A stretch of DNA of 64,000 nucleotides from JASHPR01 sp963749145 (GCA_963749145.1 CAVVLN010000004.1:310001-374000), one strand, 5' to 3'. Shown: positions 26,497 through 35,590, counted from the stretch's first letter. Notes: a model not told the origin generated them from the sequence alone. A program made the numbers and translations.

Positions 26497-26552
26497 TCCT
26501 TGTCCTCGGTTCCTTGTCCTCGGTTCCTTGTCCTCGGTTCCTTGTCCTCGGT
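26497..26552. repeat. Four tandem copies of a 14-bp unit
   Basis: TCCTTGTCCTCGGT repeats exactly four times, starting at 26497, 26511, 26525 and 26539. On the minus strand the unit reads ACCGAGGACAAGGA, so each copy contains an AAGGA and the copy nearest the DUF899 start (26486) may supply its ribosome site. Copy-number change could alter expression. Confidence 0.9.
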
Positions 26553-26655
26553 CCGGCCAGCCGCCTGCGGCAGCCCCAGCCTGCCATGCCGGCAGGCTGG
26601 TCACCCGGCTCACGGCCGGGGCGGGTGGTGCCGGGCCGGGTGCTTGGATGGGTGC

Positions 26656-27270
26656 ATGACAACGGAGCAGGAGGCGCCGCGCGTGGTCAGCGCCAGCCGC
26701 GAGATCGCCGCCGGGCCAGGGCCGATCTTCGAGCTGATCGCGGATCCGGCTCAGCAGCCACGCTGGGACGGCAACGACAACCTGGCCGGGGCCGCCGACG
26801 GGCAGCGTGTCCGCCGCGCGGGTGACGTGTTCACGATGACGCTCACCGGGGGCGGCATCCGGGAGAACCACGTGGTCGAGTTCGAGGAGGGCCGCCGGAT
26901 CGCCTGGACGCCCGCCGAAGTGGGGCGCAGGCCGCCCGGGCACCTCTGGCGCTGGGAACTCGAGCCGGTCGGCGCGTCACGCACGCGCGTCACCCTGACC
27001 TACGACTGGACCCGCCTGACCGATAAGAACCGCCTCCCCCGCGCCCGGGCGACCACGGCCGGCCGCTCCAGGCCTCACTCGACCGGCTCGCGGCCCTCGC
27101 CGAGGAATCCTGACATTCCGGTGCGGTATCGAGTCCGCTCATTTCCCGCCTTTCAGCCGGACCTGCGTGTGCTCTCGCCGCATCGTTGTCACGGCAGCTA
27201 TTTCACGAAATACCAGTTCTCCGGATTAATGCTGGAGGCAGCCCGGCCGGAAGCGCTCAATACGCGGTGA
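26656..27270 (+). CDS. SRPBCC (polyketide-cyclase/START-like) protein with a shifted C-terminus
   Basis: The product starts MTTEQEAPRVVSASREIAAGPGPIFELIADPAQQPRWDGND and carries a full START-like lipid-binding fold up to RVTLTYDWTRLTDKNRLPRARATT. Beyond about 27040 this frame becomes Arg/Pro/Ser-rich. The alternative frame gives LQASLDRLAALAEES and a stop at 27111-27113, which is the ending expected for this family. A loss equivalent to one base near 27035-27065 therefore explains the long abnormal tail. The true protein would be about 152 residues. Function is probably binding or cyclising a small hydrophobic molecule. Confidence 0.75.
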   Translation: MTTEQEAPRVVSASREIAAGPGPIFELIADPAQQPRWDGNDNLAGAADGQRVRRAGDVFTMTLTGGGIRENHVVEFEEGRRIAWTPAEVGRRPPGHLWRWELEPVGASRTRVTLTYDWTRLTDKNRLPRARATTAGRSRPHSTGSRPSPRNPDIPVRYRVRSFPAFQPDLRVLSPHRCHGSYFTKYQFSGLMLEAARPEALNTR

Positions 27271-27299
27271 GCTCTGGCGCAGGCGCGCGGAGATGGCAG

Positions 27300-28799
27300 T
27301 CACCGGGTGCCCGCGGGCGGTTCGACCTCGCGCCGGAGGATCTTGCCGGTCGGGCCCTTGGGCAGGTCGGGCACGATCCAGACATGGCGAGGATATTTGT
27401 AGGGCGCTACCCGGTCCTTCACGAACGCGCGTAGCTCTTCCGATGTGGCGGTCGCTCCGGGCTTGAACTTCACGGCCGCGCCGACCTCCTCGCCCAGCTG
27501 GTCGTGCGGGATCCCGATCACGGCGGCCTCGGCGACGGCGGGATGCTCGTAGAGGACCTCTTCGACCTCGCGCGGGTACACGTTGAAACCGCCCCGGATG
27601 ATCAGGTCCTTCTTCCGGTCCACGATGTAGAAGTAGCCATCCTCATCGGTTCTGGCCAGGTCGCCGGTGCGGAGCCAGCCGTCGGTGATCGCGTCGGTGG
27701 TGGCTTCCGGGTTGCCCCAGTATCCCTTCATCACGTTGTGGCCGCGGATGACGATCTCGCCGATCTCGCCGACCGGCAGCTCAGCGCCGCCAGCGTCCAC
27801 GACGCGCATCTGCACTCCCTCGACCGGGGTGCCGATCGACCCGGGCTTGCGCGCCTTGTCCGGGTGGTTGAAGGACGCGACCGGAGAGGACTCCGACAGG
27901 CCGTAGCCCTCCAGGATCATGCACCCGAAGGCCTGCTCGAACCCGCGCATGATCTCCACCGGCATGGCCGCGCCGCCGGAGACGCACACCCGCAGGGACG
28001 AGACATCGGCCGACGCCGCGGCCGGATCGTGCAGCATCGCGGCGTACATCGTCGGCACGCCCTCGAAGATCGTCACCTTGTCCCGCCCGACGATCTCCAG
28101 CGCCGTGGCCGGGTCGAACCTGGGCAACAGGGTCAGCGTGCTGCCGGCGGTGATCGCGGCGTTCATCGCGCAGGTCAGCCCGAAGACGTGGAACAGCGGC
28201 AGGCAGCCCATGATCACATCGTCCGGGCCTGCGTACAGCAGGGTGACGGCCGTCAGCTTGGCGTTGCGGGTCAGGCCCGCGTGCGTGAGCTCGGCGCCCT
28301 TGGGCCTGCCGGTGGTTCCCGACGTGTAAAGGATCAGGGCGTCGTCATCGCCGGACGCCTCCGCCCGCGCCGGAACGGAAGGAAGGCCGGCGAGCAGCCC
28401 GGCCATGTCCGGCTCGTCAATCTTGATCACTTGCGTGCCGGTCTCGGTGGCACCCATCGCGGCTTCGTCCGCCGCCGTATGCCAGACGAGGAGCACCCTC
28501 GCGCCGGAATCGCTGAGGTAGTAGGCGATCTCGCGGCTCTTCAGCAACGGGTTCATCGGCACGACGACAGCCCCGGCTCCGAGCGCGCCGTAGAAGGCGA
28601 TCGGGAAGGCCGGCACGTTGGGCAGCATGACGCCCACCCGGTCGCCCGGCATGATGCCAGCCGACGACAGCAGGGATGTAGCACGGCCCGCGGCGTCGCG
28701 CAGCTGAGCGTAGGTCAGTTCGAGGCCGTCCATGCGGACAGCCGGGCGATCGGCGTGCTGAGCCACCGCCTGCTCGAACATGGAATTCAGACTTGCCAT
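27300..28799 (-). CDS. Long-chain acyl-CoA synthetase (FadD-type AMP-forming ligase)
   Basis: The 499-residue enzyme has all ANL-superfamily motifs: the P-loop ALILYTSGTTGRPKGAELTH (about 152-171), GCLPLFHVFGLT, the A5 motif ILEGYGLSESSPV, the A7 motif WLRTGDLARTDEDGYFYIVDRKKDLIIRGGFNVYPREVEE, and the C-terminal lysine in PKGPTGKILRRE. The start codon ATG has a GGAGG ribosome site. It activates a fatty acid to acyl-AMP and then to acyl-CoA in the cytoplasm. Chain length cannot be read from the sequence. The gene is alone on its strand, with no beta-oxidation gene adjacent. Confidence 0.9.
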   Translation of the reverse strand: MASLNSMFEQAVAQHADRPAVRMDGLELTYAQLRDAAGRATSLLSSAGIMPGDRVGVMLPNVPAFPIAFYGALGAGAVVVPMNPLLKSREIAYYLSDSGARVLLVWHTAADEAAMGATETGTQVIKIDEPDMAGLLAGLPSVPARAEASGDDDALILYTSGTTGRPKGAELTHAGLTRNAKLTAVTLLYAGPDDVIMGCLPLFHVFGLTCAMNAAITAGSTLTLLPRFDPATALEIVGRDKVTIFEGVPTMYAAMLHDPAAASADVSSLRVCVSGGAAMPVEIMRGFEQAFGCMILEGYGLSESSPVASFNHPDKARKPGSIGTPVEGVQMRVVDAGGAELPVGEIGEIVIRGHNVMKGYWGNPEATTDAITDGWLRTGDLARTDEDGYFYIVDRKKDLIIRGGFNVYPREVEEVLYEHPAVAEAAVIGIPHDQLGEEVGAAVKFKPGATATSEELRAFVKDRVAPYKYPRHVWIVPDLPKGPTGKILRREVEPPAGTR

Positions 28800-29002
28800 C
28801 GTGACCTCCGGCGGGCGGGTCGACTATGCGCTCAGCCCGTGGCCCGCTCCTGCGGTCACGCATGGCTGAGCTCCTGCCGCGAGCATGCGGCAGGTGAACG
28901 CCGGCCTAACAGGGTCGAAAGTCTGTAATTGGCCGCAGTGGCGGTGAGATGCCGCGGTCAGCGGCCCACTTGTCCCGATGTTCCCGGCATAGCGTGACGC
29001 CG

Positions 29003-29461
29003 TTACGGCTGCGGGTGCCTGCGCATGGCGTAGGCCACGTTGATGATCCCGACGATGAACCAGATCAGGGCCATGAGCATGATGGCGGCCACACCCGGGG
29101 ACCCCTTGAGCACGACCGCCGTCACCAGCAGGGCCACCAGCATGGACCCGAGGGCCAGCATGATGGACTGCCGGCCGGAGCGGTCGGCGCGTTCGGCCCG
29201 GGTCGCGCGCCGCTCGGCCCGGATCATGCGCCTGGCCCGTCGGCGCTGGTGCCGGCACCCCGCGTACTGGTCCAGTTGCGTCAGGATGCGGCTGTCCACC
29301 TCCGCCGTGACCCGATCGCCGATCTCGGCCGCGATCCGCTGGTCGATCTCCGCGCCGATGCGTTCAACGAGGCCCTCGGCCAGTGCCTGGTCATAGCCGG
29401 AACCAAGGTCCGGCAGGGCGGCCACCGAGGCGGCGATCTCAGCCTGGCGATCTGTGGCCAT
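29003..29461 (-). CDS. Two-TM membrane protein with a charged N-terminal helix
   Basis: The 152-residue product starts MATDRQAEIAASVAALPDL at the ATG 5 nt behind GGAGG. The first 60 residues form a likely amphipathic or coiled-coil stretch (LVERIGAEIDQRIAAEIGDRVTAEVDSRI), followed by an Arg-rich linker (RHQRRRARRMIRAERRATRAER) and two hydrophobic helices (SIMLALGSMLVALLVTAVVL; VAAIMLMALIWFIVGIINVAYAM). The layout resembles small actinobacterial membrane proteins with no known function. Confidence 0.75.
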   Translation of the reverse strand: MATDRQAEIAASVAALPDLGSGYDQALAEGLVERIGAEIDQRIAAEIGDRVTAEVDSRILTQLDQYAGCRHQRRRARRMIRAERRATRAERADRSGRQSIMLALGSMLVALLVTAVVLKGSPGVAAIMLMALIWFIVGIINVAYAMRRHPQP

Positions 29462-29815
29462 CACGTCCTCCGAACGTTCCGTCAGCCCTTGCGGAAACGG
29501 TACGGACCCCGGCGGGCAGGCGGAATGCGGCTAGCCCCCGTTCGCGTCCGGGGGTCAGCCCCACCCTGGCCGCGACGTGGGACCTTATTTCGCCTTCCGC
29601 GGGGCCGGGCTGGCGGCACGGGACGCGGACCGGCTGGCCGCCGGGCCGCGCTGGACTCCCCGGCTGTGGAAGTAAGGCCCGCGCAGCGATGACGAAAGTC
29701 CCGGCCAGCTGCGGACATTTAGCCATGACGGCCGGACGGGTCGTGCCGGAAAAATCGGAAGGGTCACGTTAAAGCCGGACGGTAACCGGGCCGGCATTCA
29801 GAAGGAGGAATTCAG
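29462..29815. other. Intergenic region between divergent membrane-protein genes
   Basis: This 350-bp stretch contains no gene that I can support. It includes the ribosome sites of both flanking genes: GGAGG for the left gene and a strong AAGGAGGAATTCAG before 29816. No palindrome or repeat stands out. Confidence 0.4.
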
Positions 29816-30409
29816 ATGCGCCGCATTTCAGCTTTCCGGTGGACAGGCGCCGTGCTAGCAGTGATCCTGCTGGCGGGCGGCGGGCTGCTGCTGTGGGGCT
29901 CGGCTTACGTGCACAACACCGTGCAAAGCCAGCTCTCCGCGCAGCAGATCTACTTCCCGCCTGCTGCCGCGTTCGCCCACCCCAAGGTCGGCACCGAGAT
30001 CACCCCGAGCATGATCCCGTCGGTGTCCCAGTACGCCGGGCAGCAGTTGCTGACCGGCCAGCAGGCCGAGGCCTACGCCGACCACTTCATCGCCGTCCAC
30101 CTCATCGAGATCGGCGGCGGCAAGACGTACTCCCAGCTGTCAGCCGCAGCGATCGCGCAGCCTAACAACGCCGCGCTGGCCGCCCAGGTAGCGACCGTGT
30201 TCAAGGGCACGACGCTGCGCAGCATGCTGCTGAGCGCCTACGGCTGGTGGAAGGTCTCGCAGATCATGTTCATCGCCGCGATTGTCGCCTTCGCCCTCGG
30301 CGGGCTGGCCCTGATCGGCTCGGTGGCCGGCTTCGTCGTCGGGCGCCAGGCCCGGCCGCAGGCCACGGTGGTCCAGGCCACCGAGGTGGCCCCGCCTAAG
30401 GCCGCATGA
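29816..30409 (+). CDS. Two-TM membrane protein with an extracytoplasmic domain
   Basis: The 197-residue protein starts MRRISAFRWTGAVLAVILLAGGGLLLWGSAYVHNTVQSQL: one TM helix at 10-30, an extracytoplasmic region of about 120 residues with QIYFPPAAAFAHPKVGTEITPSMIPSVSQYAGQQLLTG, and a second helix (VSQIMFIAAIVAFALGGLALIGSVAGFVVG) before a short tail. The pattern is common in actinomycetes but no function is known to me. The AAGGAGG ribosome site is strong. A perfect 15-bp hairpin follows the stop. Confidence 0.8.
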   Translation: MRRISAFRWTGAVLAVILLAGGGLLLWGSAYVHNTVQSQLSAQQIYFPPAAAFAHPKVGTEITPSMIPSVSQYAGQQLLTGQQAEAYADHFIAVHLIEIGGGKTYSQLSAAAIAQPNNAALAAQVATVFKGTTLRSMLLSAYGWWKVSQIMFIAAIVAFALGGLALIGSVAGFVVGRQARPQATVVQATEVAPPKAA

Positions 30410-30434
30410 CCACAACGCCCCCGGCGGCATCACA

Positions 30435-30468
30435 CCTCCGGCCCGCGCCGCAAGGCGCGGGCCGGAGG
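30435..30468 (+). terminator. Perfect 15-bp stem with GCAA tetraloop
   Basis: CCTCCGGCCCGCGCC (30435-30449) pairs with GGCGCGGGCCGGAGG (30454-30468) around GCAA, 26 bp behind the stop of the 29816 gene. A GTTTCG follows. It is a strong terminator of the actinomycete type without a long T-run. Confidence 0.8.
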
Positions 30469-30669
30469 GTTTCGCGGGCCAGTCCCGTGACCCAGGCCGG
30501 CGGCCGTCCGCCGGGCCACAGGACCCCGGCATGTGGGACCTAAGGCACTGCCCTGCCGGTCATCCCCCGAAACAGGCTGGTAAGCGTAAGGGAACAGCAG
30601 GCACTCAAGGCGGCGCTCAGCCGCTGACCAGGCTGCCCGGGCCGCCGAACCGGCCGGGACAGCCTGGCC
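30469..30669. other. Non-coding stretch lying between two terminators
   Basis: About 200 bp separate the terminator at 30435-30468 from the next at 30670-30711, with no credible ORF; a 60-codon frame from 30531 has no ribosome site and extends into the second hairpin. A terminator that does not follow a gene suggests that a small RNA is transcribed from within this stretch. Confidence 0.4.
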
Positions 30670-30711
30670 GGCCCCCGCGGGTTCGGCGCATCTCCCGCGG
30701 GGGCCTTCTTT
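30670..30711 (+). terminator. Canonical intrinsic terminator without an upstream gene
   Basis: GGCCCCCGCGGG (30670-30681) pairs perfectly with CCCGCGGGGGCC (30694-30705) around 12 nt and is followed by TTCTTTG. This is a classical rho-independent structure for the plus strand. Confidence 0.8.
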
Positions 30712-30852
30712 GACCGGCAGCCAGGTTCCCCGGTGTCACACGCTGCCGACCTGCTTGCGGCACTGACTGCTGACCGCGGCGCCCCGCCTCGGGCGTGTGG
30801 AACGAGACGGCACGGGATGGACCGCCCTAGCGATGAGAGCGATCAGGGAGCC

Positions 30853-31770
30853 GTGACCACGATGACCGCGATGCCGCCAGAGCCGGATGACAGCCCCCAG
30901 CCGGGCCCGGGCCTGACACCATCGCCGCCCGCCCTCCAGGCGTCAGCCGTCCCGCCGCCGGCCTACCCGCCGCCTGCGTCAAAGCCGGGCCCCTCCGCCG
31001 CCGACCCGGATGTGGCCGCCACGGTGCGGTTGCTGCACCGTCGCCACGGCTGGAGCCGGACGTTCGTTACCAGTTTGTTCGCGTTCCTCCTGTCGTACGG
31101 TGCCTACGCCAATGCGGGGTCGCAGGGGGCGCCTGCCCCCTCGTGGTTCCTGGACATGATTATCGTGCTGGGCGTGCTGACCGCCGTCAGCCTCATCGCC
31201 GTGGTGGTGTGTTCCGTAGTGTTGAGGCGCAGGCCACCCGCGGTCCGGGCGCAGGCCGCCCCCATCGCCGCACACCACCCGCGCCGCGGGCATGCCCACC
31301 ACTACCCGCCCCGGCACCTGGTCACGTGGACCCTGCGCTGGGTCGGGATGCTGGTGATCCTGGTCGTGGCGGTGGTCAGCCTGCCCGCGGTCGTCGACGG
31401 GGTGGCGTACCTGGCCGGTGCCGGAAGAACGGTCACCTTCGACCCGCTCTCGTACCAGACGAACTGCGACCGGTACAGCTGCGGGACGGTCACTGACGGC
31501 ATCCTGGAGACCGGCGGCGCCGGCGTCAGCGCGAGCTGGCAGAACGTGGTACCGCTCGGCAGGCCGTTCCAGGTCCGCGAGCCGGTATGGAGGTGGGGGC
31601 TCGGCCTGGCGCTGATCGACAGCGACAAGACCGCCGTCATCGCCCTTGTCGTCAGCCTGCTGATCGAAGGGTTCGCCGTCTTGGTGGTGGTCAGCCTGGT
31701 CAGGCTGGCGCGCAACTGGCGACGGCACCGGCAGCAGCGAACGGCAATGACGTTCGGCCAGATCCCCTGA
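30853..31770 (+). CDS. Four-TM membrane protein with a Pro-rich cytoplasmic N-terminus
   Basis: The start is uncertain: the frame is open from 30733, and I use the GTG at 30853 next to AGGGAG; an ATG at 30862 is equally possible. The N-terminal 80 residues are Pro/Ala-rich. Hydrophobic segments follow: FVTSLFAFLLSYGAYA, WFLDMIIVLGVLTAVSLIAVVVCSVVL, WVGMLVILVVAVVSLPAVVDGVAYLA and VIALVVSLLIEGFAVLVVVSLV. Between the last two lies a loop with a Cys pair (NCDRYSCGTV) that could form a disulfide outside the cell. No family is recognised. Confidence 0.7.
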   Translation: MTTMTAMPPEPDDSPQPGPGLTPSPPALQASAVPPPAYPPPASKPGPSAADPDVAATVRLLHRRHGWSRTFVTSLFAFLLSYGAYANAGSQGAPAPSWFLDMIIVLGVLTAVSLIAVVVCSVVLRRRPPAVRAQAAPIAAHHPRRGHAHHYPPRHLVTWTLRWVGMLVILVVAVVSLPAVVDGVAYLAGAGRTVTFDPLSYQTNCDRYSCGTVTDGILETGGAGVSASWQNVVPLGRPFQVREPVWRWGLGLALIDSDKTAVIALVVSLLIEGFAVLVVVSLVRLARNWRRHRQQRTAMTFGQIP

Positions 31771-31799
31771 CCTTTCCGTCAGCTGGGCCAGTAGGAGCA

Positions 31800-33001
31800 G
31801 CGCACGCCCGTGTGCACGGCCTGGCGCAGGTGCTCGCCGATGACCGGATCCGCCTGGGTGATGCGCACCATTGCCCGGCGGATGGCCTTGCCCACTGCCA
31901 CCCGCGCGCGTTCCTCCTGGCCGGGAAAGGACCGGGTCCGGCCGGCGAATCCCGCTGCGGTGGCCTGCTGGCGGCGCATCCGGACCGCTTCACCGAAACG
32001 GTCACGCGCCACTGGCGGGCCCGGCTGTTCGCCTCCCTGGGCCAGCTCGAAGCAGCCGAGATGGAGGTCGGATTGTGCTGGGCCGCGGGACGAAGCGGCG
32101 CCGTCCGGCTGGTCGAATTCCTCGGCCCGCTGGCCGAGGCTCGCCTCGCCGCCGCCAGGCAAGACACTGCTACCGCCGTCGCCGCGCTTCGCCGGACGGC
32201 TGACGGCGGGCGCCGCGTCGCGATCGTCATGTTCGTGCCCGCCGCCCTGGCCGCCCTGGCGTGCCTGGCCGCCATCACCGGTGACCACGCCACGGCGGCC
32301 GCCGCCGCCGGCGAGGCGCGCGCCGCGCTCGGCGGGCGCCGCCAGCCGATCACCACGGCCGCGCTCCGCTACGCCGATGGCATCATGGCCTGGCACCAGG
32401 GCAGGCTTGCCGATGCCGAGCACCTGGCCCGCGAGGCCACCGTGGCCTGGCACCGCTGTTGCGACCGGATGGACGCCTGCGACGGCATCGAGCTGCTCGG
32501 CGTGCTCGCCGCAACCCGCGAACGCTTCACCGACGCCGCACGCCTGCTCGCCGCCGCCGAAGCGGCCCGCCGGCCGCTGCTCTACCTGACACCCGGCTTC
32601 ACCGCCAACCGCGGCGCCGCCGGGCGCGCCGTCAGCCAGGCCCGGGACGTCCTCGGCGAGGACCGCTTCACGCCGGCGTGGGAAGAAGGCCCGGGACTTA
32701 CTCTCGACGACGCGGTGGCCTATGCCGCCCGCAAGGGCGGCGGCCGTAAACGACCCGCCATGGGCTGGGCCAGCCTGACCCCGGCCGAACGGGAGGTCGT
32801 CGGCCTGGTCGGCGTAGGCCTGCGCAACGACGCCATCGCCCGCCGGCTGTTCATCGCCCCCGGCACCGTCAAGGTGCACCTGTCCCACATCTACGGCAAG
32901 CTCGGCATCACCACGCGCGCGCCGAACTGGCCGCGCAAGCTGCATCGCGGGAACGGACGGTGCCGGCCGCAGGCCCGCAGAGCGGTGACCAGGGCCGTTG
33001 A
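31800..33001 (+). pseudogene. 5'-truncated LuxR-family regulator (C-terminal half)
   Basis: The frame from about 31960 reads as the C-terminal part of a large ATP-binding LuxR (LAL-type) regulator: TPR-like helices (GQLEAAEMEVGLCWAAG, HQGRLADAEHLAREATVAWHR, RERFTDAARLLAAAEAARR) then a GerE HTH, LTPAEREVVGLVGVGLRNDA to VKVHLSHIYGKLGITTRA. The N-terminal NTPase half is missing and the preceding gene abuts directly, so it is truncated. At 32911-32922 an alternating CG run (ACGCGCGCGCC) shifts the frame; with two fewer bases the protein continues AELAAQAASRER and stops at 32999-33001, touching the prpE stop. It is probably non-functional. Confidence 0.7.
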
Positions 33002-34888
33002 TCAGCCGTCCCGCAGGATGGGGCGCAGGGCGTCGAGGGTGGCCATGTCGTCGATGGTGGACGGCACGGCCTCGCCGGCGTTCCCGTCGGCGATGCCGCG
33101 CATGGTCTTGCGCAGTATCTTGCCCGAGCGGGTCTTGGGCAGTCCGGCGATGATGTCGACCCGGCGCAGGGCCGCGACGGGACCGATCTGGTCGCGGATC
33201 AGCTGGACGAGTTCGGCGCTCAGCGCGTCGGGGTCGATGTCGGTGCCTGCCTTGAGAACGACGAACCCGCGCGGGATCTGGCCCTTGAGGGGGTCATGGA
33301 CGCCGATGACCGCGCATTCGGCCACGGCGGGATGGCTGGCGAGAACTTCTTCCATTTCCCCGGTGGACAGCCGGTGGCCCGCGACGTTGATGACGTCGTC
33401 GGTACGGCCCATGACATAGAGGTATCCGTCGCCGTCGCGGTATCCGCCGTCTCCGGTGATGTAGGCCCCGGGGTACTGCACCAGGTAGGAATCGATGAAC
33501 CGCTGGTCGTCACCCCACAAGGTCGGCAGGCAGCCGGGCGGCAGCGGCAGCCGCACGACTATCTCCCCGGTCGTGCCGGCCGGAACGTCAGCGCCGGTGG
33601 CGGGGTCGACGATATGAACGTCGTAGCCGGGTACCGGCATGGTGGGCGAGCCGGGCTTGGTGGGCATGGGGTCGAGCCCCATCAGGTCGGCCGCGATCGG
33701 CCAGCCGGTCTCGGTCTGCCACCAGTGGTCGATCACCGGGATGCCGAGCAGTTCGCGCGCCCACCGGTAGGTTTCCGGGTCGAGCCGCTCCCCGGCCAGG
33801 AACAGGTACTGGAAGGCCGACAAGTCGTATTTTCCGGCAAACGTGCCCGCGGGGTCTTCCTTCTTGATCGCCCGGAACGCGGTGGGCGCGGTGAACAGCG
33901 TCTTGACCCCGTGTTCGGCGATTACCCGCCAGAACGCTCCGGCATCCGGCGTGCCGACCGGCTTTCCCTCGTACAGCACCGAGGTGCATCCGGCCAGCAG
34001 CGGGGCGTAGACGATGTAGGAATGGCCCACCACCCAGCCGATGTCGGAGGCCGCCCAGAACACCTCGCCGGGCCGGGTGTCGTAGATGTTGTCCATGCTC
34101 CAGCGCAGCGCGACCGCATGCCCTCCGTTGTCGCGGACGACGCCCTTGGGCTTCGCGGTGGTGCCCGAGGTGTACAGGATGTACAGCGGGTCGGTGGCCG
34201 CGACCGGCACGCAGTCGGCCGGCTCGGCCGCCGCCATGGCCTGCTCCCAGTCCAGGTCCCGGCCGTCGGCCAGCGCCGCTAGCGCCTGCGGGCGCTGCAG
34301 GATGACGCACCGGCCCGGCTTGCGGGCCGACAGCTCGATCGCCCGGTCCAGGATCGGCTTGTACTCCAGGACCCGGCTGGCCTCGATGCCGCAGGACGCG
34401 GACACGACGATCTTAGGGGCAGCATCGTCGATGCGGGCGGCCAGCTCGGGCGCGGCGAAGCCGCCGAACACCACGGAGTGCACGGCGCCGAGGCGCGCGC
34501 AGGCGAGCATGGCGATGACCGCCTCGGGGATCATCGGCATGTAGATGACCACGCGGTCGCCGGCCTCGGCCCCGAGACCGCGCAGCACCCCGGCAAACCG
34601 CGCTACCTGATCCAGCAGCTCACGGTAGGTGAAGGTACGGGAGGTGCCGGTCACCGGACTGTCGTAGATCAGCGCGGCCTGGCCGCCGCGCCCGTCACGG
34701 ACATGGCGGTCGACCGCGTTGAAGCAGGTGTTCAGCACCCCGCCGGCGAACCACCGGTAGAAGGGCGGATTCGACGTGTCCAGCACCACCGTCGGCTGGC
34801 GGTACCAGTCAATCCCCTTGGCGGCCTCACCCCAGAACCCCTCAGGGTCGGCGATGCTCCGGCGGAACGCCTGCGCGTAACTGCCCAT
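33002..34888 (-). CDS. prpE: Propionyl-CoA synthetase (acetyl-CoA synthetase family)
   Basis: The 628-residue enzyme has the acetyl-CoA synthetase architecture: YAQAFRRSIADPEGFWGEAAKGIDWYR at the N-terminus, the P-loop LYTSGTTAKPKGVVRDNGGH (about 233-252), VFWAASDIGWVVGHSYIVYAPLLAG, the WWQTETGW motif, YITGDGGYRDGDGYLYVMGRTDDVINVAGHRLSTGEMEE and the catalytic lysine in PKTRSGKILRKTMR. The KGVVRDNGGHAVAL signature marks the PrpE branch, so propionate and probably acetate are activated to acyl-CoA. It lies 39 bp downstream of a SatP-type transporter on the same strand: uptake and activation in one operon. Confidence 0.9.
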   Translation of the reverse strand: MGSYAQAFRRSIADPEGFWGEAAKGIDWYRQPTVVLDTSNPPFYRWFAGGVLNTCFNAVDRHVRDGRGGQAALIYDSPVTGTSRTFTYRELLDQVARFAGVLRGLGAEAGDRVVIYMPMIPEAVIAMLACARLGAVHSVVFGGFAAPELAARIDDAAPKIVVSASCGIEASRVLEYKPILDRAIELSARKPGRCVILQRPQALAALADGRDLDWEQAMAAAEPADCVPVAATDPLYILYTSGTTAKPKGVVRDNGGHAVALRWSMDNIYDTRPGEVFWAASDIGWVVGHSYIVYAPLLAGCTSVLYEGKPVGTPDAGAFWRVIAEHGVKTLFTAPTAFRAIKKEDPAGTFAGKYDLSAFQYLFLAGERLDPETYRWARELLGIPVIDHWWQTETGWPIAADLMGLDPMPTKPGSPTMPVPGYDVHIVDPATGADVPAGTTGEIVVRLPLPPGCLPTLWGDDQRFIDSYLVQYPGAYITGDGGYRDGDGYLYVMGRTDDVINVAGHRLSTGEMEEVLASHPAVAECAVIGVHDPLKGQIPRGFVVLKAGTDIDPDALSAELVQLIRDQIGPVAALRRVDIIAGLPKTRSGKILRKTMRGIADGNAGEAVPSTIDDMATLDALRPILRDG

Positions 34889-34927
34889 GACTACGCTCTC
34901 CTCACTGCTCGTCCGGGCGTCCGGCGC

Positions 34928-35590
34928 CTATTCTTCGCCGAGGGATTCACCCGGCGTCTTGGCGAGGTGGCCGACCGGCAGGATCTCGCGGCCGTAGGTT
35001 GCCTCGCACACCTCGGCGAGGCACAGATAGAAGGCGAGTCCCGCCAGCGCTATGCCGATCCACCCGCCGGTCTTGATCAGTCCGGTGGATCCACCGTAGT
35101 TGCCGGCGCCGAGGATGAACAGGGCGGCGGTCAGCAGTAGCAGCGCTGTGGCCACGGCGACGCTGGTGCGGAACGACGACAGGAACATGATCGCGGAGAA
35201 GATGCCGAAGGCGTACGCGAGCAGGCCGAGCGCGTGTCCGGCCTGGTGCGCCAGGACCAGGGGAGCGAGGTAGAACTGGCCGAAGACCCAGACAGACAGC
35301 CAGAACGCGCCGAATCCGCTGAACAGCACGCCGCCGAAGGTGTTGCCGATGCGCAACTGGATGATCCCGGCGATCAGCTGGGCCAGGCCGCCGAACGTGA
35401 GCGCCACGGCGAAGACCACGGGCAGGATGGCCGCCGGGACGAGGTTGGCGTTCCACATGCTGAGCATGAAGGTGGTGGTCGCGAAGCCTGCCAGGGCGAG
35501 CGGCCCTGAATTCCCCCAGGCCACCCCGGTTGCTGAAGCAGGTTTCGCGACTGGTGTCGCTGGCTGGATGCGTTGCTCGGCAGTAGCCAC
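34928..35590 (-). CDS. Acetate/succinate uptake transporter, GPR1/FUN34/YaaH family
   Basis: I use the GTG at 35588-35590 behind GGGAGGATCAC, giving 220 residues. After a short cytoplasmic N-terminus comes GNSGPLALAGFATTTFMLSMWNA, the equivalent of the family's N-P-x-P-L-G-L signature, then six hydrophobic segments including AILPVVFAVALTFGGLAQLIAGIIQLRIGNTFGG, FGAFWLSVWVFGQFYLAPLVL and IFSAIMFLSSF. The family forms hexameric channels or proton symporters for acetate and related small acids. It precedes prpE, which would trap the acid as acyl-CoA. Confidence 0.88.
   Translation of the reverse strand: MATAEQRIQPATPVAKPASATGVAWGNSGPLALAGFATTTFMLSMWNANLVPAAILPVVFAVALTFGGLAQLIAGIIQLRIGNTFGGVLFSGFGAFWLSVWVFGQFYLAPLVLAHQAGHALGLLAYAFGIFSAIMFLSSFRTSVAVATALLLLTAALFILGAGNYGGSTGLIKTGGWIGIALAGLAFYLCLAEVCEATYGREILPVGHLAKTPGESLGEE

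Noticed and set aside
24399..26825. 808-codon plus-strand frame across the GalT and DUF899 genes
   Set aside because: It runs out of frame through the GalT-like gene and antisense through DUF899; both of those have real motifs.
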